NCBI GenBank assembly: GCA_036785705.1
Contig: JAWUZG010000159.1
Coordinates: forward strand, 5,704,001-5,768,000
Length of the DNA: 64,000 nucleotides
Direction: 5' to 3'
Origin: Acanthornis magna
Lineage: Eukaryota; Chordata; Aves; Passeriformes; Acanthizidae
The notes under the pieces: generated by a model
Seen by the model: only the letters and a program-made list of their open reading frames with translations
Database searches by the model: none
Told to the model about the DNA's origin: nothing
Translations under genes and position numbers: made by a program
Shown here: piece by piece, positions 34,701-42,921 of the stretch
How positions within the stretch are numbered: the first letter of the stretch is position 1
Layout: each line of letters begins with the position of its first letter

Positions 34701-37700
34701 AAAGATTGTGACCAACAGCACTACAGAGCTGTGACTGTGCAGAGGGTTATTGCCTCAATCAGTTATCTGTAACCTCAGACGAGCAAATTAAAAAAACTAT
34801 TACATATGCTAATATATGCACACCAGTGTTCCAGCTGGCTTGCACCAATGCTACAATTACACATAAAAGTCAGGAAATTATGTGTGGAAAGGCTAATGAG
34901 CAGCATTGTCTGCCCAATTACCAGGGTTGCATATGCAAACAGTAATTCTGCAGATCTGTGCCTGGCAAGCATTTTTTTGAAGTTGCATCAGGAGCTCAAG
35001 GTTAACAGTAAGAGCAAAGTAACCCCAAACACCTCAACTCTGCTTCAACCCATCCTCCCTTTTTTGAAGAGAAGAGAAACTTCATCTGAGGGTGATTCGA
35101 GGGGAGCACAAACCAGCCCAGCTCTGCCTATCGCTGAAATCCCAACCCATGCGCTGCCTAAAGCACATCTGTAGAGACTCCAGTGGAAATCCTGGCTGAC
35201 TGGGAATTCTGCTTCTTTGTTTCAGGGATTCAGATTTGTTCCTGCTCGACTCCAGAACGATCTGGGCTGCAGAGGAGGGGTGGCTGGTGTTCGACATCAC
35301 CGCCACCAGCAACCACTGGGTGGTGAATCCCCAGCACAACCTGGGCCTGCAGCTCTCCGTGGAAGGCATTGATGGTGAGTGTCACACCAGCAGCACCCAG
35401 GGACTCTCTCTTTCAGGGACATCATTCCCTGCCAGGGGATGCTCTAAGCATTCGGCACTCTTTCCTTTGAATAGGATATCTTAAGCATGTTTTCCCTGGT
35501 TTTGCCTAAGATAAAAATAATCATAATAAGAAAAGATCCCATGGACATATAGGAGGCTAAGGATGTACTCAGATGCTGCAGCAGCCTGGTGAGGTGCCTG
35601 CAGTCATTCCAGTATGAGCTGAGCCCATGTCCCCATCAATTAATGTACACAGTGATGGCTAATTTGCAGATGATACAATCCACTCAAGGCAAGGAAAGAG
35701 GAACAAACTTTGCTATGTGCAAAAAGACACAGTTGAGAGATGTGGGGGCTGCTGTCCACTGGCACAGAAGTCCTTTCCAGTTCAGAAAACAGCTAGGAAC
35801 CATTTGAATTTCTTTTATGTCAATAAAAATGGTTGGTAAAGTCACGCCTGGCCTGGGCTCTGTGTATGGTACAAAGCTGCGAGGTTTGGGAATGGCTGGA
35901 AGATTTGGCTCTGAAACATCTCCAGAAAGGAATCAGGCAGGGAGTTTTCCTAATCAGAGCTTAGCTAAAAAGTCTTGCTGCTGTGTCTCAAAATTAAAAC
36001 TCCTGATGCTCACTTGGAGATTTGTGCAAATATCCTGGATTTTCTGGGGTTCCCAGCACCTGAGACCATCTGACTGTCCCACAGGAGTGGTTTAAGCAAA
36101 AGCCACCTCAAAACTACTATAAATATTCTGAATGTAGTTATCTAAGGACATGCTTTCATTCTCCACATATGCACCTGTGATATCACTTGCTCTTGGTTTT
36201 TATGCAACACTTGAGCATTTCCAGTGAGCAGCATTTTGCATAAAGACTGCAAAGCAGTTTTGGAACAGGCAACCTTCAGAGTCATTTATATGAAAGGGTG
36301 ATTTAACTCGTGTGAGACCTGCACAGAGAGGTGCACAGGGTTTGTTTTAACCTGCCCTTCCTGAGGGATCAGTGAAAGCAGAAACCCTAACACAGATACA
36401 AAGAAGCAGCTTCACCATGGAAGTCACCAGTCCCACCCCAAAATCAGACACCTTTTGCCATCTTTGTACAAAGATTCAAATTCAACTCGATTTACAAGTT
36501 AATCTTAACTCTTAAAGGACAGCAAAGACAAGTTTAACCCCTTTTCAAACACTTGTCCTTGTTTTTAGTTTCCAGTTTGCCTCCTAAATGAAATACCTGG
36601 GACTACAGAAGTTGTGTCTTTGATCATGGCACAGTCATTCCATTGTGGTTCAAATATAGAAAAACCATCAAGACCCAGCCCAGAGTCCACAGAAAATGAT
36701 AGCTGGAAGTAGGCTGAGTTTCTCTAAGCACGATGGATACTACACTCACACTCTTCTACTGATAAAGCCTTATCTCTCTGTCCTCCCCCAGCCCCACCTC
36801 GTGATTTTACAGCAAAAGTCACTCCTGGTTTTCAGCATAAGTATGAAAAGACAGCTGATTTATAAATGTGTTACAGATTTCAATGGAGGCTTCTCAGGAT
36901 CCTACAACCAGGGAAAAGCTGCACTTCTGCACACATTTAGGGTCTGTCTGTCTGCTGTGCTGCAGCAATTAGAGGTGGACCCTTATACAACCAGATCTAT
37001 CACAGACAGAGCTTTCAAAGATATAAACAAACTCAGCTAGGTTTCTCAGGAGTGCATAAAGAAATCATATTCCTAATTTTCGCTGAGTCAAATAACAGAT
37101 GAGAATGCACTTATCACTGGGAATTTTAATTTCACCCCTTTGCAAAGTAACTTGCGGCTTTCTCCAAGTGACAAAACACTTTGATCAGCCTGTCATTAAA
37201 AGTTTGAAATCCAACTGCAGTGTTTAAAAAATAAATACAGAGATACAGGGACCGACCGACTGCTTGTCTTCTGTAACCAATTTCCCAGGCAGCAGACCTT
37301 CACACTCACAGTTTTCCACCATACACACGGATTTTTCGTTCTATTTGGAACGGCAAGGACATGTCTTTCTTTGCTCCCCAAGTTTCATTCTGGATTTAGA
37401 CCAAGTGTGTGCACTAACAGCTGCTTTTACACCTGAGCTTCACATGAAAACCATATGCTGTAAACACACAGGATTTTGATGCAACACTATATGCCTGGGC
37501 AATCCTCAAGGCTTTCAATGAAGTAGAAAAACAAAAAAAAATCAATCCAAATATTTCTTTGTATCTGCCGTTACATGATCTGGAATCATGAAGCAAATAC
37601 CGTCTATTTAAAAAAAAAAATCAAGCAAAATAAGTGAGCTGAGAGCCCTTTGCCTGCCCTCCCTGGCCGGGCTGCCTTGCAGGGCTTCTCCAGGAAAGTG

Positions 37701-40700
37701 TCAGCTGTCCTTTGGTCCATTTGTTTTGTGGTTGACAAGGCCCATCTCTGTCTTTAGCAAAAGGATTAAAAAGCCATTAACGTAACTTGGAGGCAGCAGC
37801 AGCACTCAGTGTGGGACAGGATAATCCTGGATATCACCTCTGCATTTCACAGCAGCACCCAGACATCCTTTGACAGCAACAGGGAGAAATATTTAATTTC
37901 CCACTGCTAACCTCTCCTTGACTTTTTTGTAAATAATTGATTTAATTCTATAGGGAAACCAACTAACTGTCTTTCACCAAAAATCAGATTATTCTAAAGC
38001 CCAAGAAGAAGGACACGCAGATGATAATTGAAGTTTTGCAACAAAGTTATTGGATATGGCGGTGGCAAGATGCAGCAATAAGCAAAATGTCTCTAAACAT
38101 TTGTTTCTCTCAGCTAAGGCATATTTGGAACTCTGTCAGCATTTCATACAAGGCATTTTTATTTTAAGCTAATAACCTTCCAGTGGGAATTTAGTGTTCC
38201 TATGGGCTGAGTTTTATGGTTCCTTTTATAGGATCACTTCAAATTATAGGTTGGTGAACTTAAAGAAACCCCTCTAAAGAATGCAGGAAAAGTTAATGCT
38301 AAGCGGATTTGGGGTAAAATAATTATACGTAGGGCTATTTTCTGTAACTTTTACACGCAGACATAAAATGGAGTTAGCTGTGCTGAGCTGCTCTCGTCAG
38401 AAGCAGCTTTGCCCATTAAGCCCAGGTCTCTAAAGATGTGTTGTGTTTGAAGGACAAAGCATCAACCCCAAGCTGGCGGGGCTCATCGGGAGGCACGGCC
38501 CCCAGAACAAGCAGCCCTTCACCGTCGCCTTCTTCAAAGCCACCGAGGTCCACCTGCGCAGCATCCGCTCCACGGGGGGGAAGCAGAGGAGCCAGAACCG
38601 ATCCAAAACACCAAAGAACCAGGAAGCTTTCCGGGTGTCCAACATCGCAGGTACAGCAGAGCTTTCTCGGCTCCGTTTCTGGGTGTGGGATGACGTGGGA
38701 ATGGTTTCTCCCATGTTATCTCTTTGTTGTCTCTTTGGTCCACCGCTGGTTTGAAGCTATGTGGGATTTGGGGTTATTCCAAATATGTCAGATTCCAATA
38801 TTCAAAAGAATGTTTCTTTGAAGCAATGTTAAATTGAAGGATTTCTTAATCCAAATTTTAAAAAATACCCCAAGCACCTAACCAACAAAAATTTCCTCCC
38901 ATAAGAAATAAATTGTCATTTTTAAATGGAAGATCATTACCTTAAAGTAACGAGCAAGTGATCAGTGGATCTGAATCCAAATGCTATCCATTTTCAGGAT
39001 CTGTGATTTTAAGTTTAGACCCCAAATAACGTAGTAGTCCTAAAATCCTCGCACAGAACAGGAAAACCCATTCATTCTCAGGATAACTGCGGGTATTCTG
39101 GAAGCTGTGCTTCCTAATTTGGAAGAAAACTCCATCAGGCATTTGAAATAGAAATGTGGCTTAATTATGTGATACCTCAGAGTAATGGGCCCTTGGTGAC
39201 GGTCCCAGCAGGAGCCACAGCTCAGGGCTGGCTCTGCCGAGGCAAATTCCAGCTTTTTCTGGGAGTGCCTCACTGAGTGGAAGGAGAGCTTGTGAGAGGC
39301 AGAAGGAAAAGGAAAATAGAGCTTCCAGTTGTATTTTCATAGAATTATTAAGGTTGGAAAAGACCTCCAAGATCATCAAGTCCAAACTTTGAGCAATCCC
39401 CACCTTTTCCCCAGCCCAGAGCACTGAGTGCCACATCCAGTCCCTGGGACACCTCTGGGGTGGGGACTCCACCATCTCCCCGGCACCTCCTTCCAATGCC
39501 TGACCACTCTTTCAGTGAAGAAATTCTTCCTGAGCCATTCTTTCTACTTGGGTCTTCAGCTCCATGGCTGGGATAGACACAATTTCAAAATTGCACTGAT
39601 TGTCCTTTTATGTATAGGCAAGAATCAGAGAGATCTACATGTTACTATTAGATCAGAGGAAGTCCAGGGGGAAAAAAGAAAAAAGACAAAAAACTACTTT
39701 TCCGGGTCTTTTTTGGCTTTGCACAAAAAACCCAGAACGGCATCTCATATATGTTGAAGCAACCCAGCCATTATTTTATAACTTAAATAGCTAAAAAATA
39801 AAAATCTGCAAGTGCAACAGATGGGCAGCAGTGCCTCACTCGCTGAGGGCTGTGGGTGCTGGGGCAGCCCAAGCTCATGGCCACCATTGTCCCCTCGCAG
39901 AGAACAGCAGCAGTGACCAGCGCCAGGCCTGCAAGAAACACGAGCTCTACGTCAGCTTCAGGGACCTGGGGTGGCAGGTAAGGGCTGCGGTGGGACAGGG
40001 GTGAGTGGGACAGGGGTGAGTGGGACAGGGGTGCCGTGGCTCCTCACTTATCTGCAACGGTGAGATCAAGCCACTAACTGTGTTTCTATTTTAAATCCTG
40101 GGGGGAAAAATATTGTATGCTGCCTTTAGCATGCTGAAGTGCTTCTGCTGAGTTGGGTATACAAATATTTAGGGTGAGATTGGCTGAAGTTCAGCGTACT
40201 CGGATCCTTTTGAGGAGCTGTGGCTCTGCATGTCCTCTGGAAGTGCTGAAGGCACACACACAGCACTCCATTTTCATCTGCCCATTCTTTCAGACCTGGT
40301 TAATGACATTTTCCTGTCTGGAAGCCTGTCTCTGCATTGTGTTTCTGGGTGAAGTGATCCTTGTGGACAGGCAGGAGGACACTGCTGAATGGATAAACAG
40401 CTAAACCCAGATGTTCAGCTGCTCCGTGGGATGTGTCCCTCCACGAAGAGCAGGCACTTTAGAGGCTTGTAAGAAAGTTTAGAAAGGCCAGGGGATCAGA
40501 TTTTTATTTTGCAGGCCACAGTAACTGTACACGGATGTATGAAAGGATAGATTAATGTGCTGGTTGGCTTTTTGTTTCACTGGTTTTCTGTCTTTTTCCA
40601 CAATCTAATGGCTTCAATTTACTCAAGGACTGGATCATCGCTCCGGAGGGCTATGCTGCCTATTACTGTGAAGGAGAATGTGCTTTCCCCTTGAATTCCT

Positions 40701-41419
40701 ACATGAATGCTACAAATCATGCCATTGTACAGACACTGGTAGGTGCTAATATCCTATCTCATAATCCACTGTCACATCTGACAGGTGCCACTCAGAAATC
40801 AATTTATACACAGAAGGGTCCCCGAGCTAACAAGGGAAGGAAGGTCTGCATTAGTAACCTGAATTATTAGCTGGCTAGAAATAACCCTGCCTTTGCTGCA
40901 GGCACTGACAGGCTCTCCCTGGTTTGGAAGAGCCCTGTGACAATGGGGCAATGGGGGTTTTGTCCCTCTGCAAGGAAAGAGCCCTGTGACAATGGGGCAA
41001 TGGGGGTTTTGTCCCTCTGCAAGGCGAGGAAGGAACAGAACACGAGACCTGCTATCAGCGTCTCTTGGAAAAATTCTGTAGGGATCCACTCCATGCTGGG
41101 ACCAAAAGTGGGTTTGGGATCAGGCTGAGGAAGGGGTCAGTGAATCCCAAAATTGCACAGCTCAGCTGCTGCCCGAATTGGGGATATGGGACAGACAGAA
41201 GGTTGAGAAAAATATGGGGCAGGAGAGGGGGAAAGTAAATCTTAACATGCCTCTACTTTCATTCCCCAGGTTCACTTTATAAACCCAGAGACTGTGCCGA
41301 AACCCTGCTGTGCTCCTACACAACTCAATGCCATCTCAGTGCTCTATTTTGATGACAGCTCCAATGTTATCTTAAAAAAATACAGGAACATGGTGGTACG
41401 AGCATGTGGCTGCCATTAG
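1337..41419 (+). CDS. BMP7: Bone morphogenetic protein 7 precursor (7 coding exons, joined)
   Basis: Secreted TGF-beta-superfamily ligand of the 60A/BMP5-8 group. It signals through type I/II serine-threonine kinase receptors to SMAD1/5/8 in kidney, eye, limb and skeletal development. The seven exons join to 1311 nt (436 aa; human is 431). Seen in the sequence: signal peptide 1-30 ending LRCVLA before DFTVDNEV; a prodomain containing [15 protein letters not shown] and [19 protein letters not shown]; a cleavage site RSIR297 before STGGKQRS; and a mature domain 298-436 ending RACGCH. Mature cysteines are 335, 364, 368, 400, 401, 433 and 435; C400 matches the known inter-chain cysteine. N-glycosylation sequons lie at N192, N307, N326 and N377. 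Every intron has GT-AG ends, and the downstream exon lengths (193, 149, 198, 77, 111 nt) fit the family. The mature part is nearly identical to mammalian BMP7, so the family assignment is firm and BMP5, BMP6 and BMP8 are excluded by sequence. Confidence 0.98.
1770..3260. other. Intron 1, 5' part, with a candidate conserved element
   Basis: The first 130 bases continue the CpG island. At 2440-2670 there is a unique block with scattered CpGs and homeodomain-type motifs (CTAATTGGATG, TATGCAAACGAT, ATATAATTATAG). It has the look of a conserved non-coding element. No exon is seen. 2700-3260 is unremarkable unique sequence. Confidence 0.35.
3265..3355. promoter_or_regulatory. Candidate regulatory block with a paired 12-bp palindrome
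   Basis: The perfect palindrome TCAAATATTTGA occurs at 3281-3292 and 3316-3327, start to start 35 bp. CCAAT lies between them, and AGATAAGG (GATA type) and TGACCTTG (nuclear-receptor half site) follow just downstream. The arrangement suggests a cis element in BMP7 intron 1. Function is inferred from motif density only. Confidence 0.35.
3356..4840. other. Intron 1, unique sequence without recognised gene
   Basis: AT-rich intronic DNA. Short open frames here have no domain-like content and no splice context. No repeat family was recognised. Confidence 0.4.
4850..5480. promoter_or_regulatory. Candidate conserved enhancer block in intron 1
   Basis: A long AT-rich unique stretch. The homeodomain-like GCCAGTTAATT is seen at about 4863 and again at about 4996. 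A forkhead-type GGTAAACAGA lies near 5248 and a SOX-like AACAACATTGTTTAA near 5336. The density and variety of motifs, and the lack of repeat signatures, are typical of vertebrate developmental CNEs. Cross-species conservation could not be tested. Confidence 0.35.
5481..6770. other. Intron 1, unique sequence without recognised gene
   Basis: Mixed AT-rich and GC-richer DNA. Overlapping frames at 6264-6774 on both strands are not protein-like and have no splice support. Confidence 0.4.
6775..7205. promoter_or_regulatory. Candidate conserved enhancer block in intron 1
   Basis: Unique AT-rich DNA with repeated TAAT/ATTA homeodomain cores, such as TTTTTAATTAGTTTAAATCA near 7052. It also has CAGCTG near 6978 and TGACAGG near 6817. 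It looks conserved by texture, but that is a judgement by eye. Confidence 0.3.
7631..7777. repeat. Relic of an old palindromic amniote interspersed repeat
   Basis: The block begins near TTGGTGTAAAT and ends TTGATTTACACGAG...CACTGAGAGCAGAATTGGGCC. The end matches, from memory of amniote repeats, a family whose ends read GGCCAAATTCTG...CTCAG...TTTACACC in inverted orientation. Heavily diverged. A MITE-like (Chompy/Harbinger-type) origin is possible but not shown. Confidence 0.4.
8142..8209. repeat. Relic of an old palindromic amniote repeat with intact hairpin core
   Basis: Begins GGGGCCAAATTCCGTGCTGG and contains a perfect 11-bp inverted repeat, AATTCCACTGA (8166-8176) and TCAGTGGAATT (8179-8189), with a 2-bp loop. 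This core recurs, mutated, at other places in the window (23695, 28940, 42849). It is widespread in turtle, crocodile and bird genomes as I recall them. The family name is uncertain. Confidence 0.5.
8210..16860. other. Intron 1, central part, no gene seen
   Basis: Unique intronic DNA with simple tracts: an A-tract with purine-rich flank at about 10329-10378 and a T-tract at 11530-11547. All open frames here are short and without splice context or recognisable domains. Frames at 10535-10933, 15349-15852 and 16043-16549 fall in GC-richer DNA and read like chance translations. Confidence 0.45.
17140..17400. promoter_or_regulatory. Candidate enhancer with SoxE-type inverted dimer site
   Basis: Within an AT-rich, CpG-sprinkled unique block sits ACAATG (17251-17256), spacer ATAC, then CATTGT (17261-17266). 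This is the head-to-head arrangement known for dimeric SOX8/9/10 binding, with a 4-bp spacer. A GATAATTAAA element lies just before it. BMP7 is a skeletal and renal signalling gene, so SOX9 input is plausible, but this is motif-based inference. Confidence 0.4.
17401..23690. other. Intron 1, 3' part, no gene seen
   Basis: Mostly ordinary intronic sequence. It includes an A-tract near 18311-18327 and the candidate block listed separately at 18590-18960. The 177-residue frame at 21188-21721 has no domain, no splice context and no similarity I recognise. Confidence 0.4.
18590..18960. promoter_or_regulatory. Candidate conserved block in intron 1
   Basis: Contains a C/EBP-like ATTATTGCAATC near 18616. 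At 18820-18950 there is a CpG-bearing unique stretch with GTTAATTAGAATC and CTCGAATTCGGCATCCCG. It looks unlike the surrounding neutral intron. Low certainty. Confidence 0.25.
23695..23755. repeat. Relic of the palindromic amniote repeat
   Basis: Contains CCCTTTAAGTCAATGGATTT, then ACACAATGG, and ends near AGAAGAAAATCAGGCC. This matches the GAAGTCAATGG core and TCAGGCC-type end of the repeat seen at 8142. Diverged. Confidence 0.4.
23831..23965 (+). repeat. MIR SINE relic
   Basis: Reads like a MIR consensus. A B-box-like CCTGGTTCAAACCTCAGCTC is followed by TTGTGACCTTGGGCGAGTCA, GTTCATCCCC and CTCCGTTTCCCC. MIR is a tRNA-derived SINE active in early amniotes; surviving copies in birds are sparse and degraded. 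The copy lacks its 3' end. It lies about 0.9 kb upstream of exon 2. Confidence 0.75.
24847..25039 (+). CDS. BMP7: BMP7 coding exon 2 (prodomain)
   Basis: The acceptor is ...TTTTTCTGTCTCAG and the donor is GTGAGT at 25040. The exon encodes V145 to the first two bases of R209 (193 nt). It carries [20 protein letters not shown] and [20 protein letters not shown], the strongly conserved prodomain core, with a glycosylation sequon N192-E-T. Residue 156 is Cys where human BMP7 has Tyr. Confidence 0.97.
25400..25720. promoter_or_regulatory. Candidate conserved enhancer with paired TCF/LEF-like sites
   Basis: Lies 360 bp into intron 2. The 12-mer TTATCAAAGGCA occurs at 25431-25442 and 25663-25674; ATCAAAGG fits the TCF/LEF consensus. 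Between them are TAATTA/CTAATTAAC homeodomain cores and an inverted repeat, GTTTTGCA (25500-25507) and TGCAAAAC (25510-25517). The block is AT-rich, unique and free of repeats. WNT input to BMP7 is a reasonable inference, not shown. Confidence 0.4.
25721..26720. other. Intron 2, no gene seen
   Basis: AT-rich intronic DNA. No exon or recognised repeat. Confidence 0.4.
26725..27050. promoter_or_regulatory. Candidate conserved enhancer block in intron 2
   Basis: Unique AT-rich block with POU/octamer-like sites (CATGCATATTCC near 26826, TTTTGCATAC near 26839), several AAAAATATT motifs, and isolated CpGs (CTGCGGCGAG, CCACCCGGC). It ends just before the minisatellite. Function is inferred by texture only. 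Confidence 0.3.
27291..27794. repeat. 102-bp minisatellite, about 5 tandem copies
   Basis: The landmark CTGAGGTTCTCCAGGCTGG recurs at 27302, 27404, 27506, 27608 and 27711 (periods 102, 102, 102, 103). Copies 4 and 5 carry CTGCTCCTGGGCAGTGCCC where copies 1-3 have CTGCTCCCATYAGTGCCC, a 1-bp gain. Because 102 is a multiple of three and stops are absent, the array is open on both strands and produces spurious 34-residue-repeat proteins. It lies in BMP7 intron 2. Confidence 0.95.
27795..34790. other. Intron 2, central and 3' part, no gene seen
   Basis: Unique intronic DNA with GC-richer segments (30070-30620, 31230-31760). It contains a 14-bp palindrome GTCTGGATCCAGAC at 32093-32106. The frames at 30121-30663, 31859-32353 and 32543-33088 have no splice context or recognised domain and are judged non-coding. 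Confidence 0.4.
28940..28990. repeat. Short relic of an amniote interspersed repeat
   Basis: CCCTTTGAAGTCGATGGGAG followed by TTTTGTTACTGGGG, close to the common TTGACTTCAATGGGAGTTTTG-type motif of old amniote repeats. Too short to name. Confidence 0.35.
34795..34985. promoter_or_regulatory. Candidate conserved block near exon 3
   Basis: Contains CATATGCTAATATATGCA and, near 34929, CATATGCAAACAGTAATTC (octamer-like), with CCAATTACC and GCTAATGAGC homeodomain cores. It lies about 250-430 bp upstream of exon 3. Motif-based guess. Confidence 0.3.
35226..35374 (+). CDS. BMP7: BMP7 coding exon 3 (prodomain)
   Basis: The acceptor is ...TTTGTTTCAG and the donor is GTGAGT at 35375. The exon is 149 nt and encodes R209 to the first base of G259. 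It contains [20 protein letters not shown] and the family signature [14 protein letters not shown], followed by [11 protein letters not shown]. Confidence 0.97.
35375..37870. other. Intron 3, 5' part, no gene seen
   Basis: Unremarkable AT-rich intronic DNA with short A-tracts (near 37612). No exon or named repeat. Confidence 0.4.
37880..38430. promoter_or_regulatory. Candidate conserved block immediately upstream of exon 4
   Basis: Over 500 bp of unique AT-rich sequence with AATTGATTTAATTC, GATGATAATTGAAG, CTAATAACC, GGTAAAATAATTATACG and isolated CpGs. It runs almost to the exon 4 acceptor. Its texture matches vertebrate intronic CNEs and differs from the rest of intron 3. Confidence 0.35.
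38453..38650 (+). CDS. BMP7: BMP7 coding exon 4 (end of prodomain, cleavage site, start of mature ligand)
   Basis: The acceptor is ...GTGTTTGAAG and the donor is GTACAG at 38651. The exon is 198 nt and encodes G259 to the first base of E325. It reads [20 protein letters not shown] and then the proprotein convertase site R294-S-I-R297 (cleavage between 38568 and 38569). The basic mature N-terminus follows, with QNRSK (sequon N307). Confidence 0.97.
38651..39337. other. Intron 4, 5' part
   Basis: Unique AT-rich intron sequence, no feature recognised. Confidence 0.4.
39338..39533 (-). mobile_element. CR1 LINE fragment, 5'-truncated, inserted on the minus strand
   Basis: Begins CATAGAATTATTAAGGTTGG, then AAAAGACCTCCAAGATCATC and AAGTCC. 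Further on come GACCACTCTTTCAGTGAAGA and AATTCTTCCTGAG. This is the complement of the 3' end of the avian CR1 retroposon, which ends in ATTCTATG-type octamers. The copy is about 195 bp and severely 5'-truncated, as usual for CR1. It is the clearest avian marker in the window and lies in intron 4. Confidence 0.93.
39901..39977 (+). CDS. BMP7: BMP7 coding exon 5 (start of cystine knot)
   Basis: The acceptor is ...CCCCTCGCAG and the donor is GTAAGG at 39978. The exon is 77 nt and encodes E325-Q350. It holds sequon N326-S-S and [17 protein letters not shown], which includes C335, the first knot cysteine. Confidence 0.97.
39991..40033 (+). repeat. 15-bp tandem repeat just inside intron 5, carrying decoy donor sites
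   Basis: TGGGACAGGGGTGAG is repeated at 39991, 40006 and partly 40021. Each full unit creates a GGGTGAGTGGG sequence that resembles a 5' splice site (GT at 40001 and 40016). They lie 23 and 38 nt past the real donor GTAAGG of exon 5. Confidence 0.85.
40628..40738 (+). CDS. BMP7: BMP7 coding exon 6 (cystine-knot domain)
   Basis: The acceptor is ...TTTACTCAAG and the donor is GTAGGT at 40739. The exon is 111 nt, in phase 0, and encodes D351-L387. It carries [20 protein letters not shown] (C364 and C368 in the CxGxC motif of the knot) and the sequon N377-A-T. Confidence 0.98.
40928..41025. repeat. Two-copy 49-bp tandem duplication in intron 6
   Basis: The segment starting AGAGCCCTGTGACAATGGGG is present at 40929 and repeated 49 bp later (from 40978), essentially without differences through CTCTGCAAGG. 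A recent duplication. Confidence 0.9.
41270..41419 (+). CDS. BMP7: BMP7 coding exon 7 (C-terminus) with stop
   Basis: The acceptor is ...TTCATTCCCCAG. The exon encodes V388-H436 and ends in TAG at 41417-41419. It contains [20 protein letters not shown] (C400/C401) and ends VVRACGCH, the invariant C-terminal CxC of TGF-beta-family ligands. Confidence 0.98.
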   Translation, partial: VHFINPETVPKPCCAPTQLNAISVLYFDDSSNVILKKYRNMVVRACGCH

Positions 41420-41846
41420 ATTTGTAGGAAAGAGGAAGAAGAAAGAAAAAGAAGTTATTTGTGAAGAGTGGGTTTGTATGGCTGTGTGGGGGAGGGGAAA
41501 AGGTTGGTGCTCCTGCCACGGGTTTAAAAAAATCCTAAACCATTTTAGGACCAGGCCTCTGAAAGTTCAGACAATGGAACAGTTTCTGGATCTAAAGAGG
41601 CATTTGAACACATTTTGTTCTAGTTTATTACAGACAATGAGCTTGTAAACTGAAACAAGCCAGAGAAGCCGTTTAAAACCAAATCTGCTTACAAAATTGG
41701 CTCCTACAATACATACTTTTGCAAATGAGTCTTTCTGGAGATTGCAAACTCACCAGTGTTGATTGTGAGTAAAACAGTAATAATCTATCCAAGGTGAGAC
41801 TGTGCTGTGACTAATAAGTGTGTGTAGTTCCTGTAACACGGTTTGC

Positions 41847-41852
41847 AATAAA
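41847..41852 (+). terminator. BMP7: Candidate proximal poly(A) signal AATAAA
   Basis: AATAAA 428 bp after the stop codon. It could give a short 3' UTR isoform; usage is unknown. Confidence 0.35.
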
Positions 41853-42848
41853 ATGAGTGAACAAAATATACCTGGAGTGAACAGGTATTTTGTTAGAGAA
41901 TTATTGCTTCCATCCCTCTGCTTCAATTTCATAAGCAAAACCAAAGATGAATTACATGCAACTTCCAGTTTTAAACTACAGTAGCAAAAGCTGGATGTGG
42001 ATTGACACAAATTCAAAGGACAGATTAGGCTAAGAAAATAAAGATCAATTGGCAAGCAAAAGAATTGAAGAAAATGATTGCAAAGAGCAAGACTTTTGGG
42101 GTGCCCTTTTTTTTTCTATCAACAAGAAAGGAAATTTCCTCTTGCAGCCAGAAAGTATTTGAATTTGCTATGAACTTGAAACAGGAAAGCACTGGGGTCA
42201 GTGCTTCTGATAACCCCCCTGCCCTGTTGGCTTCGCCTCAAAAAACCCCAAAACAATCCCTTTCAAAAGCCACCAAGAAGCTGCAACCAGAAGCAAGAAA
42301 ATGTCCCCTCAAGGCTTTTCTTTTTCCTTCTTTTAAAGTCACAGGTTACACAAACATCACACTTAAGTAATTAAAGCCCAATTAAAGTTGTTGCAAAGAA
42401 GAATACAGAGTTGCAGTAACCAATCACAAACCAATTCCCCACTTTGGCACTCACCAAAGTAGGATTGGCATAAATTTCACCAGGGAGATAAAAAGAAGAT
42501 AATGCCCAATAAAACACCACGTTCAGCACACCCAGCTCTAAATCTCCAAACTTCAAAAAGCTAAACCTCTGACAGATGGGTCCAGGACACCATAAATCCC
42601 TGGAGAGGTCTGTCTGCTCAGCGAGCGGATGGGGTGATGCAGCTGCAGTGGGGACTTGGCCCCAAGTCTTGCCTTAGAGGAGAGTTAGAGAAAGAAGATA
42701 AATGAAATTCTGGACTTCACTCACTGCTCTTCTCCCTTTAAGTCACAGATCAAATCCAGACCAGATGCCTCACTTTAATAAGAATAAGCAAAGGATGAAA
42801 AAACACCCCTGCTGTCTATGAAATAAATTGGAAACTTGTTCCTGATGG

Positions 42849-42921
42849 CCTAATTCTCATCTCACTCCAGTCAATGGGTGTTTTCCCAGCAGTTTTCTCA
42901 GTAGCAGGATTAGGCTGATGG
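42849..42921. repeat. Relic of the old amniote repeat within the 3' UTR
   Basis: GGCCTAATTCTCATCTCACT then CCAGTCAATGGGTGTTTT and, about 30 bp on, CAGGATTAGGC. This resembles the repeat family seen at 8142. Diverged and tentative. Confidence 0.35.
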
